NCBI RefSeq assembly: GCF_003751445.1
Contig: NZ_RJUU01000003.1
Coordinates: forward strand, 558,001 to 622,000
Direction: 5' to 3'
Length of the DNA: 64,000 nt
From: Streptomyces sp. 840.1
GTDB taxonomy: Bacteria > Actinomycetota > Actinomycetes > Streptomycetales > Streptomycetaceae
Shown here piece after piece: positions 49,939 through 60,498 of this stretch; positions within the stretch are counted from its first letter, which is position 1; the number at the start of each line of letters is the position of its first letter. The translations under genes and the position numbers were made by a program. The notes under the pieces were generated by a model. It was not told the origin of the DNA and made no database searches. It worked only from the letters and a program-made list of their open reading frames with translations.

Positions 49939-50480
49939 AGCCCAGCCACCTTTCTTCTGACCGAACCGTTCCGGTGGCCAGAAGGAATCAACGAACGATC
50001 GGTCACCGCACCTACCGGCCCCGCCAGGAATCCAGAACCTGAACTCGTGACTGCGAACTCCCCACTGGGAACTCCGGCCGTCCCTTTACTATCCGGCCGA
50101 CGATCGCCGCTGCATAAAAAATCCATGCCGATTCACCTGAACGGGTGCATTTCACTCAGATGATGTGTACCGCGAACAATCCGGCATCCCGCGTGCGGTG
50201 GAGGCGAGACACCCCGCCCCGACGGCCGGCCCGACGCCCGTCCAGCCCGGCGCAGTTGCGGCCGTGACGCTGGCGCTCCGTGGAGAGACCGTACGAATTT
50301 GCCGCGTGGGGGTAGGCCGCCGCCCGCTCTTGTTATACCTTCCGTCCAACAGCTTGCTAGACGCCACGTCTAATAAGCGAGGGCGGTGTTCGGCGGCCGG
50401 CTGTCCCATCGAGGGGGCAGGGGTGAGGCAGCACGCCGGGCGCCGTCGGATCGATCCCTCTCGATTCAAGGAGCCGCAGC
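49939..50480. other. Divergent regulatory region
   Basis: About 540 bases between the EF-hand gene and the AurF-like gene, relatively A+T-rich in parts (CATAAAAAATCCATG near 50113, TTGTTATACC at 50330-50339). It contains a short perfect inverted repeat, TAGACG-CCA-CGTCTA (50358-50372), a candidate operator for the AurF-like operon. No coding frame looks real. Confidence 0.5.
50358..50372. promoter_or_regulatory. Candidate operator TAGACG-N3-CGTCTA
   Basis: Perfect 6-bp arms around CCA, about 110 bases upstream of the AurF-like start and next to the A+T-rich TAATAA. Regulator unknown. Confidence 0.35.
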
Positions 50481-51401
50481 ATGGCAAGCAGCACTGTTCG
50501 GCCGGAGGACCAGAACCAGGACCGGGCCGCCGGTCAGGACGTCGCCCGGCGTCTGCTCGACTCGGCCGCGAAGCTGTCGTACGACCCGGCCGCCGAGGTG
50601 GACTGGGAGACGCCCCTGGACCCGGACCACCACGGCGCGAGCCCCGAGTGGAGCACGCTCTACGGGACCCCGTACTGGCGGGAGTTGACCGAGGCGCAGC
50701 GCAAGGCGCTGACCCGCCAGGAGGCCGCGTCCGTGGCCAGCACGGGCATCTGGTTCGAGATGATCCTGCAGCAGATGGTCCTGCGGGACATGTACGCGAA
50801 GGACCCCACCGACCTGCGGTTCCAGTGGGCGCTCACCGAGGTGGCCGACGAGTGCCGGCACTCCATCATGTTCGCCAGGGGCGCGGCGAAGCTCGGCGCC
50901 CCGGCCTACCGGCCGCACCGCGCCGTGGTCGAACTGGGCAGGGCCTTCAAGACACTCGCGTTCGGAGAGGCCGCCTACGCCGCGATCCTCGTCGCCGAGG
51001 AGGTCCTCGACGTCATGCAGCGCGACTGGATGCGGGACGAACGGGTCGCACCCTTCGTCCGCACCATCAACAACATCCATGTGGTCGAGGAATCGCGGCA
51101 CATGAAGTTCGCCCGCGACGAGACCCGCAGGCGCCTGCGGAACGCGGGTCCGGTGCGCCGGCACATCAACTCCCTCGTGGTCGCGATCGCCTCGTACTAC
51201 ATCGTCACCAGCATGGTGAACCGGGACGTCTACGCGAACGCCGGGCTCGACAGCGAGCGCGCCCGCAGCGAGGCCGGGGCCAACGAGCACCACAAGTCGC
51301 TGATGCGGTCCAGCTGTTCGGGCCTGATGGAGTTCCTCGCCTCGGCCCGGCTCCTCACGAGGCCCGCGCTCTTCTTCTACAAGCGCGCCTCCCTGATCTG
51401 A
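50481..51401 (+). CDS. AurF-like diiron oxygenase (p-aminobenzoate N-oxygenase family)
   Basis: 306 residues; AGGAGC ribosome-binding site just upstream. Ferritin-like four-helix bundle with a full AurF-type ligand set in correct spacing: Glu93 (GIWFEM), Glu124 and His127 (ECRH), Glu173 (AEEVLD), His200 (NNIHVVE), Glu204 and His207 (ESRH). AurF oxidises an arylamine to a nitro compound; other relatives hydroxylate or desaturate. The ferredoxin-reductase fusion gene begins 63 bases downstream and is the obvious electron donor. The substrate may come from the neighbouring cluster, but the pair may also be independent. Confidence 0.9.
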   Translation: MASSTVRPEDQNQDRAAGQDVARRLLDSAAKLSYDPAAEVDWETPLDPDHHGASPEWSTLYGTPYWRELTEAQRKALTRQEAASVASTGIWFEMILQQMVLRDMYAKDPTDLRFQWALTEVADECRHSIMFARGAAKLGAPAYRPHRAVVELGRAFKTLAFGEAAYAAILVAEEVLDVMQRDWMRDERVAPFVRTINNIHVVEESRHMKFARDETRRRLRNAGPVRRHINSLVVAIASYYIVTSMVNRDVYANAGLDSERARSEAGANEHHKSLMRSSCSGLMEFLASARLLTRPALFFYKRASLI

Positions 51402-51464
51402 TCCGGTCCGACCCGACCCGCTCCGATCCGCGCGCCCCACCGACCGAGCCGACGAGATGACGAG

Positions 51465-53111
51465 ATGACCTACGCCATCACCCAGACCTGCTGCAGCGAT
51501 GCCACCTGCGTCGCCGTGTGCCCCGTCAACTGCATTCACCCGACGCCGGAGGAACCGGACTTCGGCAGCACCGAGATGCTCTACGTCGATCCGGCGACCT
51601 GCATAGACTGCGGCGCCTGCGCGGATGCCTGCCCGGTCGACGCCGTCGTCCCGGTGGACAGCCTCTTCGGGGCGCACAAGGAGTACGCCGCGATCAACGC
51701 CGCCTACTTCGGGGACCGGGAGCCGGAGCCGGTCGCCGGACCGAACTTCCACGCCTGGGGCGAGCCCGCGTTCCCGCGCAGCCTGCCGTCCGACTTCGCG
51801 CCGCTCCGGGTGGCGGTCGTGGGCACCGGGCCGGCCGGGATGTACGCAGCGGAGGACCTGCTGCTGCACACCAACGCCGAGGTCACACTGGTGGACCGGC
51901 TGCCGGTGGCGGGCGGCCTCGTCCGGTACGGCGTCGCGCCCGACCACCCGGCGACGAGGAAGGCGGGCGAGACCTTCGCGCGCTTCCACGCGCACCCCCG
52001 GGTACGGATGACCCTGGGCGTCGAGGTGGGCCGGGACATCACCGCGCAGGAGCTCGCCGCGCACCACGACGCGGTGATCTACGCGGTCGGCGCCTCCACC
52101 GCCCGGCGGCTCGGCATTCCGGGCGAGGACCTGCCGGGCAGCATCTCGGCCACCTCGTTCGTGTCCTGGTACAACGCCCACCCGGAAACGCCGCCGGAGA
52201 CCGTCGCCCTGACGGCGGACCGGGTGGTCGTCGCCGGGAACGGCAACGTCGCGCTCGACGTCGTGCGCATCCTCGTCACTGATCCGGCCGCCCTGGCCGC
52301 CACGGACATCGCCGGTCACGCGCTGGCGGCCCTGCGGGGATCGCAGGTGCGCGAGGTGGTGCTGCTGGGGCGGCGCGGCCCGGAACACCTCGCCTGCACC
52401 GCCTCCGAGCTGCTCGCCCTCAAGCACCTGCCGGGTGTGGAACTGGTAGTCGACGACAGCGACCCGAGGACCGGTACGGCGATCGACAGCGCCGCGCCGG
52501 GCGAGAAGGCCGCGCTCCTGCGGGACGTGCCCCGGGAGACGGCCGGCCGGTCGCCCTCCCCCGCCGCCGGACGGCGCATCGTCCTCCGCTTCCACACGGC
52601 CCCGGTGGAATTGCTCGGCCGGGACCACGTCGAGGCAGTGCGGGTGACGTGCGCCGGGGGCCGGCGGGAGATACCGGCGGGCCTGTTCCTGCGGGCGATC
52701 GGATACCGCGGCCTGCCGGTGCCGGGGCTGCCCTTCAACGAGACGACCGGGACCGTCCCGCACGAGGGCGGCCGGGTGACGGGCCTGCCGGCGACGTACG
52801 TCGTCGGCTGGATCAAGCGGGGCCCGTCGGGCGGCATCGGGGCCAATCGCACCTGCGCCGCCGAGACCGTGGGCAGCCTCCTGGCGGACGCCGTCGCAGG
52901 CGTACTGCCCTCCCCCGCTCCCTCGCCCAGGGCGTTCCAACGCCTCGCCCGGAGCCGCGGCCGCGATGTCGTGGACGCCCGGGGGCTGGCGGCCATCGAA
53001 CGGGCCGAGCTGGCGGGCGGCCGCGAGCAGGGCCGCCCGAGGGTCAAACTGGCCACGGTGTCCGCACTCGTCGCGGCGGCGAAGGGCGGCCGCGGCAGAC
53101 CGTCGAACTGA
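51465..53111 (+). CDS. Ferredoxin-ferredoxin/NADP reductase fusion (FprB/adrenodoxin-reductase type)
   Basis: 548 residues. N-terminal ferredoxin with two Cys clusters (Cys9, Cys15, Cys19 region; Cys46, Cys49, Cys52, Cys56 in CIDCGACADACP), followed from about 115 by an adrenodoxin-reductase-type flavoprotein: FAD motif VGTGPAGMYAAE, PVAGGLVRYGVAPDHP, NADP motif AGNGNVALDVVRIL, LLGRRGPEHLACTASEL, and WIKRGPSGGIGANRTCA near the end. It moves electrons from NADPH through FAD to its own Fe-S clusters. The partner is almost certainly the AurF-like diiron enzyme encoded just upstream. Confidence 0.92.
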   Translation: MTYAITQTCCSDATCVAVCPVNCIHPTPEEPDFGSTEMLYVDPATCIDCGACADACPVDAVVPVDSLFGAHKEYAAINAAYFGDREPEPVAGPNFHAWGEPAFPRSLPSDFAPLRVAVVGTGPAGMYAAEDLLLHTNAEVTLVDRLPVAGGLVRYGVAPDHPATRKAGETFARFHAHPRVRMTLGVEVGRDITAQELAAHHDAVIYAVGASTARRLGIPGEDLPGSISATSFVSWYNAHPETPPETVALTADRVVVAGNGNVALDVVRILVTDPAALAATDIAGHALAALRGSQVREVVLLGRRGPEHLACTASELLALKHLPGVELVVDDSDPRTGTAIDSAAPGEKAALLRDVPRETAGRSPSPAAGRRIVLRFHTAPVELLGRDHVEAVRVTCAGGRREIPAGLFLRAIGYRGLPVPGLPFNETTGTVPHEGGRVTGLPATYVVGWIKRGPSGGIGANRTCAAETVGSLLADAVAGVLPSPAPSPRAFQRLARSRGRDVVDARGLAAIERAELAGGREQGRPRVKLATVSALVAAAKGGRGRPSN

Positions 53112-53158
53112 CCCGGCAGGCAGGCAGGGGACCCTGCCGGATCAGGAGCCCCGCCGGA

Positions 53159-53701
53159 TCAGAACTCTTCGAGGTCGGGGTCGGCCGGAGCCGCCGCCAC
53201 CTGTCCCTTGGCCCGCCTGCCGACGACGGCGGCCGCCGCTACCGCGCCGCCCGCGAAGGCCAGAGCCACCGTCCAGGGCCGGTTGAACACATGACAGGTG
53301 GCCTGGTCCACGGAGTAGCGGCCGGGGCCGGTGAGTCCGATCGCGGCAGCGGTGAACCCGAGGAAGGCCGGGTACTCGTAACCGCCGCCCTGCGCGAAGA
53401 ATCCCGCGGGCGCGTGGACGGCCACGGCTCCCGCCATCGCGCCGGCCGCCGCCGCCCCGGCCGCCGGGGTGGCGAGGCCCAGGGCCAGCAGGACGCCGCC
53501 GCCGGCCTCGCCGAGTCCCGCCGCGACGGCGCTGTGCTTCGACGGGTGGAAGCCCATCGCCTCCATCGCCGCGGTGGTGCCCTCGATGCCTCCGCCGCCG
53601 AACCAGCCGGCCAGTTTCTGGCTGCCGTGCGCGGCCAGCACCGCGCCGGTCCCGACACGCAGGAGAAGCAGGCCGAGGTCACGACGGTTCACGCTGCCCA
53701 T
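53159..53701 (-). CDS. DoxX-family membrane protein
   Basis: 180 residues. Four membrane helices with the DoxX pattern: DLGLLLLRVGTGAVLAAHGSQKLAGWFGG, then AAGLGEAGGGVLLALGLATPAAGAAAAGAMAGAVAVHAPAGFF, GGYEYPAFLGFTAAAIGLTGPGRYSVD and a final helix before a short RRAKGQ tail. DoxX-like proteins are linked to redox or thiol homeostasis in actinobacteria; no reaction is readable. Divergent from the FadH-like gene across a large palindrome, and convergent with the reductase fusion. Confidence 0.88.
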   Translation of the reverse strand: MGSVNRRDLGLLLLRVGTGAVLAAHGSQKLAGWFGGGGIEGTTAAMEAMGFHPSKHSAVAAGLGEAGGGVLLALGLATPAAGAAAAGAMAGAVAVHAPAGFFAQGGGYEYPAFLGFTAAAIGLTGPGRYSVDQATCHVFNRPWTVALAFAGGAVAAAAVVGRRAKGQVAAAPADPDLEEF

Positions 53702-53845
53702 GAGGTTCTCCGGGGAGGTTTCGGGGGCCCGCCGCGGACTGACGGACCTCAGGTGCGGTACGGGTCCACTCTCGGCGCCGCCGCGCCCCGAGGGGGCACG
53801 TTGTTACGCCGTCCGGGGCACCGCCGCAGGGCACGTGACCCGTGA

Positions 53846-55954
<2,109 letters not shown>

Positions 55955-56009
55955 CCTGGCACCCCGGGGCCGGCCGGGCAGCCGGCCGGCCGTCTCTAGG
56001 ATGCACCCC

Positions 56010-56564
56010 ATGTCACTCCCGCACGCGATCCTCACCGCCCTCCTCGAAAAGCCTTCGTCGGGGCTGGAGCTGACCCGCAGGTTCGACCGGTCGATCGGCT
56101 ACTTCTGGTCGGCCACCCACCAGCAGATCTACCGTGAGCTGGGAAAGCTGGAGCGGGCCGGGCAGATCAGGGCGCTCGTACCGGCCCAGCCGGCCCGGGG
56201 GCAGAAGAAGGAGTACGAGGTACTGCCGGCGGGCCGCGAGGAGCTGTCGGCGTGGGTGGCCCGCCCGGAGGACCCGAGGCAGGTCCGGGACCCGCTGCTG
56301 CTGCGGATGCGGGCGGCGGCGGTCGTCGGGGCGCCCGGTCTCGACGCGGAGCTGCGCCGTCATCTGGCGTTGCACCGGCGGCAGCTCGCGGAGTATCTGG
56401 AGATCGAGGAGCGGGACTTCCCGCCGGAGCGCACCTCCGCCGAGGACCGGCTGAGGCATCTGGTGCTGCGCGGAGGCATCGATCTGGAGAGCTTCTGGAT
56501 CGGCTGGCTGACCCGTGCGCTGGATGATGACGCCGTCCCGGCGGCGCCGCCGCTGCCGCGGTAG
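56010..56564 (+). CDS. PadR-family transcriptional regulator
   Basis: 184 residues from ATG 56010 (AGGAT upstream; an ATG at 56001 is also in frame). PadR winged HTH: LPHAILTALLEKPSSGLELTRRFDRSIGYFWSATHQQIYRELGKLERAGQI, wing KKEYEVLPAGREEL, and the helical C-terminal Vir_act_alpha-like domain (RHLALHRRQLAEYLEIEERDF). It lies 55 bases after the FadH-like gene on the same strand and may bind the 53860-53889 palindrome. Confidence 0.9.
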   Translation: MSLPHAILTALLEKPSSGLELTRRFDRSIGYFWSATHQQIYRELGKLERAGQIRALVPAQPARGQKKEYEVLPAGREELSAWVARPEDPRQVRDPLLLRMRAAAVVGAPGLDAELRRHLALHRRQLAEYLEIEERDFPPERTSAEDRLRHLVLRGGIDLESFWIGWLTRALDDDAVPAAPPLPR

Positions 56565-56620
56565 CCGGGCCGGCCGCAGCGCTCAGGGCTGCGGCTCGCA
56601 CCCCGTGCCCGGGGGCTTCG

Positions 56621-56656
56621 CCGCAGGATCAGGACCGGCCGGCCCTGATCCTGCGG
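56621..56656. terminator. Hairpin between convergent PadR and EamA genes
   Basis: CCGCAGGATCAGG (56621-56633) pairs exactly with 56644-56656 around a 10-base loop. It overlaps the last codons of the EamA-like gene. Confidence 0.6.
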
Positions 56657-57591
56657 AGGTGCCCGTGTTCCGGGCGGAGGCCGCGCGGGCTCCTGATGAC
56701 CACCCTCGACGGTACGGGGACGCCCGGTGCGGGCGCGGCGGGCAGCGGCGCGGCGACGGGCGCCGCCCCGGCCTGGGCGCGGCTGAGCAGGAACACTCCG
56801 CGGGTCGCGGCGGCCGCGCCCAGCAGCGCGGCGAACAGGCTGATGGTGCCGCCCTGGAGGCGCTCCCCCAGCAGGGCGAGGCCGATGGCCGCCGCGGCGA
56901 CGGGGTTGGCGAGGGTGACCACGGCGAGCGGTGCGCCGAGGCCGCCTCGGTAGGCCGTCTGGGAGAGCAGCAGCCCGCCCATCGCGAAGGCCGAGACGAG
57001 GGTCGCGACGACGACCAGGCGCCAGCTGAACAGCGGGCCCGTGGTGTGGTCGGTGACGGCGACCGTGAGTGTCTGGGTGAGCGCGGAGGCGACGCCGGAG
57101 GTGATGCCGGAGGCCGCCGCGTGCCGCAGTCCCGGGCGGGCGCCGGGGCGGCTGAGGCCGGCGACGACCGCCATGGTTCCGGCGCCCACCGCCAGTGCCT
57201 CGACCAGGCTGAGGGTCTCGTGCGGGGCGGAGCCCCCCGAGGTCGTCAGCAGGGCGCCGAGGCCGAGCAGGGTGAGGAGGGTGCCGCGCCACTCGGTCGT
57301 GGAGACGCGGCGGCCGGCCGCGCGGGCGCCCAGCGGGACGGCGGCGACCAGGGTGAGGGCGCCGAGCGGCTGGACGAGGGTGAGCGGGCCGTACTTGAGC
57401 GCGGCGACGTGCAGCAGCGCGCCGCCGGCGTTCAGCCCGACGGCCGACCACCACGCCCCGTGCGCGAGCAGCCGGAGCGTTCCGGCGCCGGGTGCGGTGC
57501 GTCCGGCGAGCCGTGCCTGCGCGACCGCGGCCGAGGCGTACGCGGCGGCGGAGACCAGGGAGAGCGCGACGGCGATCAGGGTGGCGTTCAT
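56629..57591 (-). CDS. DMT-family (EamA-like) permease
   Basis: 320 residues with nine to ten membrane helices in two repeats (for example TLIAVALSLVSAAAYASAAVAQARLAG, PLTLVQPLGALTLVAAVPLGARAAG, PLAVVTLANPVAAAAIGLALLGERL). The PL-Q-PLGAL and LANPVAA segments resemble the conserved helix ends of EamA domains. The C-terminal ~45 residues are Pro/Arg-rich and cytoplasmic. Start ATG 57591 overlaps the stop of the PAP2 gene (ATGA), so both are translated from one message. Solute unknown. Confidence 0.82.
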   Translation of the reverse strand: MNATLIAVALSLVSAAAYASAAVAQARLAGRTAPGAGTLRLLAHGAWWSAVGLNAGGALLHVAALKYGPLTLVQPLGALTLVAAVPLGARAAGRRVSTTEWRGTLLTLLGLGALLTTSGGSAPHETLSLVEALAVGAGTMAVVAGLSRPGARPGLRHAAASGITSGVASALTQTLTVAVTDHTTGPLFSWRLVVVATLVSAFAMGGLLLSQTAYRGGLGAPLAVVTLANPVAAAAIGLALLGERLQGGTISLFAALLGAAAATRGVFLLSRAQAGAAPVAAPLPAAPAPGVPVPSRVVIRSPRGLRPEHGHLRRIRAGRS

Positions 57592-58448
57592 CGTCCGGCT
57601 CCGGACGCGGCGTAGGACGAGGAGGCGCCGCCCGCCCGCGCGGGGGCGGCGTACGGGCCGGTGGCGTAGGAGCCGGCCGAGGCGGCCGAGGCGGCCGGCC
57701 AGGGGATGTGGGGCCGGGCCGGCCCCGTGCGCGGCAGGCGCAGGGCGGCGAAGGCCACCGAGAGCAGTGCGGCGACCACGATCGAGTCGAGCCAGTAGTG
57801 GTTGGCGGTGCCGACTATCACGAACAGGGTGATCGCCGGGTGCAGCAGCCACAGCCAGCGCCACCGCGAGCGGGTGGCGACGACGAGGCCGACGCCGACC
57901 ATGACCGCCCAGCCGAAGTGCAGTGAGGGCATCGCCGCGAACTGGTTCGCCATCGAGTCGGTGGCGGGCGTCGACCCGTAGACCGTGGGCCCGTACACCT
58001 GCCCGGTGTCCACGAGCCCGGTCGCGGCGAGCAGCCGGGGCGGGGCGAGCGGGAAGACCAGATGCAGGGCGAGTGCGGCGCCGGTGAGGACGGCGAGGAT
58101 GCGGCGCGACCAGACGTAGTGGTGCGGGCGGCGCCAGTACAGCCAGCCGAGGAAGAGCAGGGTGGCCGGGAAGTGCACGGTGGCGTAGTAGGTGTTCGCC
58201 AGGTGGATCAGCATCTCGTTGTGGAGCAGCAGCCCCTGCACGGCTCCCTCACCGGGCAGGTGTGCCGCGCGTTCGAGGTCCCAGACGTGTGTGGCGTTGT
58301 GGAACGCCTCATCGACGTGACCGTTGGCCGCCTGGCGGCCGAACTTGTAGATCACGAAGAGTCCTGCGACGAGAAGAAGCTCGCGGACGAGGGGCGGTCG
58401 GGCAGCGCTGTCCGGCTCCTGATCTGCGGGCCTGCTACCGGCGAACAT
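57588..58448 (-). CDS. PAP2-superfamily membrane phosphatase (Aur1-like)
   Basis: 286 residues from ATG 58448 (AAAGGGG upstream). Six membrane helices. Catalytic pieces of the PAP2 family: MPSLHFGWA (second motif, PSxH) and GTANHYWLDSIVVA (third motif, HxxxD). The helix-rich N-half with FHNATHVWDLERA and LANTYYATVHFPAT is typical of the inositolphosphotransferase/Aur1-like branch in Streptomyces. It probably removes phosphate from, or transfers a head group to, a lipid at the membrane. Divergent from the TetR gene, with a compound operator between. Confidence 0.86.
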   Translation of the reverse strand: MFAGSRPADQEPDSAARPPLVRELLLVAGLFVIYKFGRQAANGHVDEAFHNATHVWDLERAAHLPGEGAVQGLLLHNEMLIHLANTYYATVHFPATLLFLGWLYWRRPHHYVWSRRILAVLTGAALALHLVFPLAPPRLLAATGLVDTGQVYGPTVYGSTPATDSMANQFAAMPSLHFGWAVMVGVGLVVATRSRWRWLWLLHPAITLFVIVGTANHYWLDSIVVAALLSVAFAALRLPRTGPARPHIPWPAASAASAGSYATGPYAAPARAGGASSSYAASGAGR

Positions 58449-58508
58449 CACCCGGTGCCCCTTTGCTGACGAAGCGGTGTTACGGCGGCATGGACCAGCC
58501 CATGCCGT

Positions 58509-58578
58509 ATCGATACGCCAGTGTACCGATACGGGAGCGTATCGGAACACTCGCGTATCGGTACACTGGCGTATCGAT
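58509..58578. promoter_or_regulatory. Compound TetR operator array
   Basis: Arms of 25 bp (58509-58533 and 58554-58578) form a perfect inverted repeat around a 20-base centre. On the plus strand the unit GCGTATCGG(A/T)ACACT(C/G) repeats every 16 bp from 58537, 58553 and 58569. TACACT at 58562-58567, and its mirror at 58520-58525 on the minus strand, could be -10 boxes of the TetR and PAP2 promoters, buried inside the array. Confidence 0.75.
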
Positions 58579-58613
58579 GGACCTCGTCGCAGAGTCGCAG
58601 AGAGGGAACGCGC

Positions 58614-59243
58614 ATGTCGTCGCAGGAAACCGAGCAGGAGTCGGCCCCCGCGCCACGCCGGTCGAAGATCACACCGGAGCGGGCCCAGGAGCTCTACACG
58701 GCAGTCCTCGACATGCTCAGGGAGAGCGGCTACGAGTCGCTCACCATGGAGGGCGTCGCCTCCCGGTCACGCTGCGGCAAGTCCACGCTCTACCGGCAGT
58801 GGGGCTCCAAGCCGGAGCTGGTCGTCGCCGCCCTGCACGGCACCCGGCGCGGGCTGCTGCCGAGGATCGACACGGGCACGCTGGCGGGAGACCTGCGTGC
58901 GGCGGCCAAGGCCATCGGTGAGGGTTCGGGGCGCGACACCACGCTGATGCTGGCCCTGAGCCATGCCGCACTACAGAGCCCCGAACTGCTGTGCGCGCTG
59001 CGCGAGGCGCTGATCCTGCCGGAACTTGCGGCACTGGACGCCATGGTCAGGCGCGGTGTGGAGCGTGGCGAAGTGGCGGCGGACAACCCCGCCACGGAGT
59101 TCGTCTCCGCACAGCTGCTCGGCGTGATGCGCGCCCGGCCCCTGCTGGAGGGCGCCGTGGCGGACGAGACCTTCCTGGTCCGCTTCGTGGAGGGCGCCGT
59201 CCTTCCCGCACTCGGCCTGGACGCCCACGCGTCCGGGTCGTGA
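58614..59243 (+). CDS. TetR/AcrR-family transcriptional regulator
   Basis: 209 residues; GAGAGGGA upstream of ATG 58614. HTH: RAQELYTAVLDMLRESGYESLTMEGVASRSRCGKSTLYRQWGSKPELVVAAL. The C-terminal domain is the TetR_C_11-like type with TLMLALSHAALQSPELLCALREALI and LEGAVADETFLVRFVEGAVLPALG. It very likely represses itself and the divergent PAP2-EamA operon through the operator array between them. The ligand is unknown, possibly a toxic lipid or drug. Confidence 0.92.
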   Translation: MSSQETEQESAPAPRRSKITPERAQELYTAVLDMLRESGYESLTMEGVASRSRCGKSTLYRQWGSKPELVVAALHGTRRGLLPRIDTGTLAGDLRAAAKAIGEGSGRDTTLMLALSHAALQSPELLCALREALILPELAALDAMVRRGVERGEVAADNPATEFVSAQLLGVMRARPLLEGAVADETFLVRFVEGAVLPALGLDAHASGS

Positions 59244-59319
59244 CAGACGTGGGCCGTCGCCCCAGCGGATGACGACGGCCCGCTCGCGCCGCACCGTGGG
59301 GACGGGGGCGGCGCACCTC

Positions 59320-59359
59320 CGGGCGGCCGGTGACTTCTTCGGAAGTCACCGGCCGCCCG
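59320..59359 (+). terminator. Terminator hairpin with UUCG loop
   Basis: CGGGCGGCCGGTGACTTC (59320-59337), TTCG, then the exact complement (59342-59359), followed by CTTTCG. An 18-bp stem closed by a UUCG tetraloop is exceptionally stable. It ends the TetR transcript. Confidence 0.85.
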
Positions 59360-59417
59360 CTTTCGTACGCCCGCACCACTGGGGCCTTCCGTTTGGATCA
59401 GGCCGGAATCCCCCTTC

Positions 59418-59466
59418 TCGTCCTCTTGACGATATGACCTCGCTCCCTTTATCGTCTCAATGACGA
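59418..59466. promoter_or_regulatory. Paired operators TCGTC-N5-GACGA upstream of the SPFH gene
   Basis: Two copies of TCGTC-N5-GACGA (59418-59432 and 59452-59466), 34 bp apart, about three helical turns. The second ends 19 bases before the SPFH start. Likely sites for one repressor binding twice. Confidence 0.55.
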
Positions 59467-59484
59467 GAACGAGGGGGTCCCATC

Positions 59485-60498
59485 ATGGCCGACATCACCA
59501 GGCGCTTCGGCTGGCGCCATCTGCGCTCCGCGCCCACGGCCCACATCCGCCACCACAAGCGCGGCCTGCTCGCCCACGACGGGGCAGGGCTGAGCTTCTG
59601 GTACCGGTCGCTCAGCGCCGCGCTCTCCGAGGTGCCGGTCAACGACCGCGAGCTGGCCATGGCCTTCCACGCCCGCACCGCCGACTTCCAGGACGTCACC
59701 GTGCAGGCCACCGTGACGTACCGCATCAGCGATCCGGCCGAGGCCGCCGCGCGCCTGGACTTCTCCGTCGACCCGGACACCGGCGTCTGGCGCGGCGCCC
59801 CGCTGGAGCAGATCGCGACGCTGCTCACCGAGACGGCCCAGCAGCACACCCTGGACGTGCTGGCCCGCACCCCGCTGGCCGGCGCACTCGTCGACGGCGT
59901 GGCCGCCGTGCGCGAGCGGGTCGCCGCAGGCCTGGCCGCCGAGCCCCGGCTGCCCGCCACCGGGATCGAGGTGGTGGCCGTGCGCGTCGTCGCCATCCGG
60001 CCCGAGGCCGAGGTGGAACGGGCCCTGCGCACCCCCGCCCGTGAGCAGATCCAGCAGGAGGCCGACCGCGCGACGTACGAGCGGCGGGCCGTGGCCGTCG
60101 AGCGCGAGCGGACCATCGCGGAGAACGAGCTGGCCAGCCAGATCGAGCTCGCCCGCCGCGAGGAGCAGTTGGTCGAGCAGCGCGGTACGAACACCCGCCG
60201 CGAGGCCGAGGAGAACGCGGCGGCCGACGGCGTGCGCGCCGAGGCCGAGGCCGCGCGCAAGGTGCGCCTCGCCCGCGCCGAGGCCGAATCGGCCCGCGAG
60301 GTCGGCGCGGCACGTGCCGAGTCCCAGGCGGCCTGGCTGCGGGTGCACGGGGAGGTGGAGGCCGCGACGCTGCACGCCCTGGCCGCCACCCGGCTCGCGG
60401 AGAACCTGCCGCGCATCGACAGCCTCACCCTCTCGCCCGACGTCCTCACCGGCCTGCTCACCAAGCTCGGCCGGCCCGCCCCGGAGAGCCGGGCGTGA
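59485..60498 (+). CDS. SPFH/Band-7-domain protein
   Basis: 337 residues. No signal peptide or membrane helix at the N-terminus, which is unusual for flotillins. SPFH domain about 20-185 (FHARTADFQDVTVQATVTYRISDPAEAAARLDF ... LTETAQQHTLDVLA ... GIEVVAVRVVAIRPEAEVERAL), then a long coiled coil (about 185-290; repeats of EAE, AEAARK and ARAEAESARE), and a short C-terminal part. Start 59485 follows AGGGGG. The stop overlaps the start of the NAD-kinase-like gene by four bases (GTGA), so the two are coupled. Probably a multimeric scaffold. Confidence 0.86.
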   Translation: MADITRRFGWRHLRSAPTAHIRHHKRGLLAHDGAGLSFWYRSLSAALSEVPVNDRELAMAFHARTADFQDVTVQATVTYRISDPAEAAARLDFSVDPDTGVWRGAPLEQIATLLTETAQQHTLDVLARTPLAGALVDGVAAVRERVAAGLAAEPRLPATGIEVVAVRVVAIRPEAEVERALRTPAREQIQQEADRATYERRAVAVERERTIAENELASQIELARREEQLVEQRGTNTRREAEENAAADGVRAEAEAARKVRLARAEAESAREVGAARAESQAAWLRVHGEVEAATLHALAATRLAENLPRIDSLTLSPDVLTGLLTKLGRPAPESRA

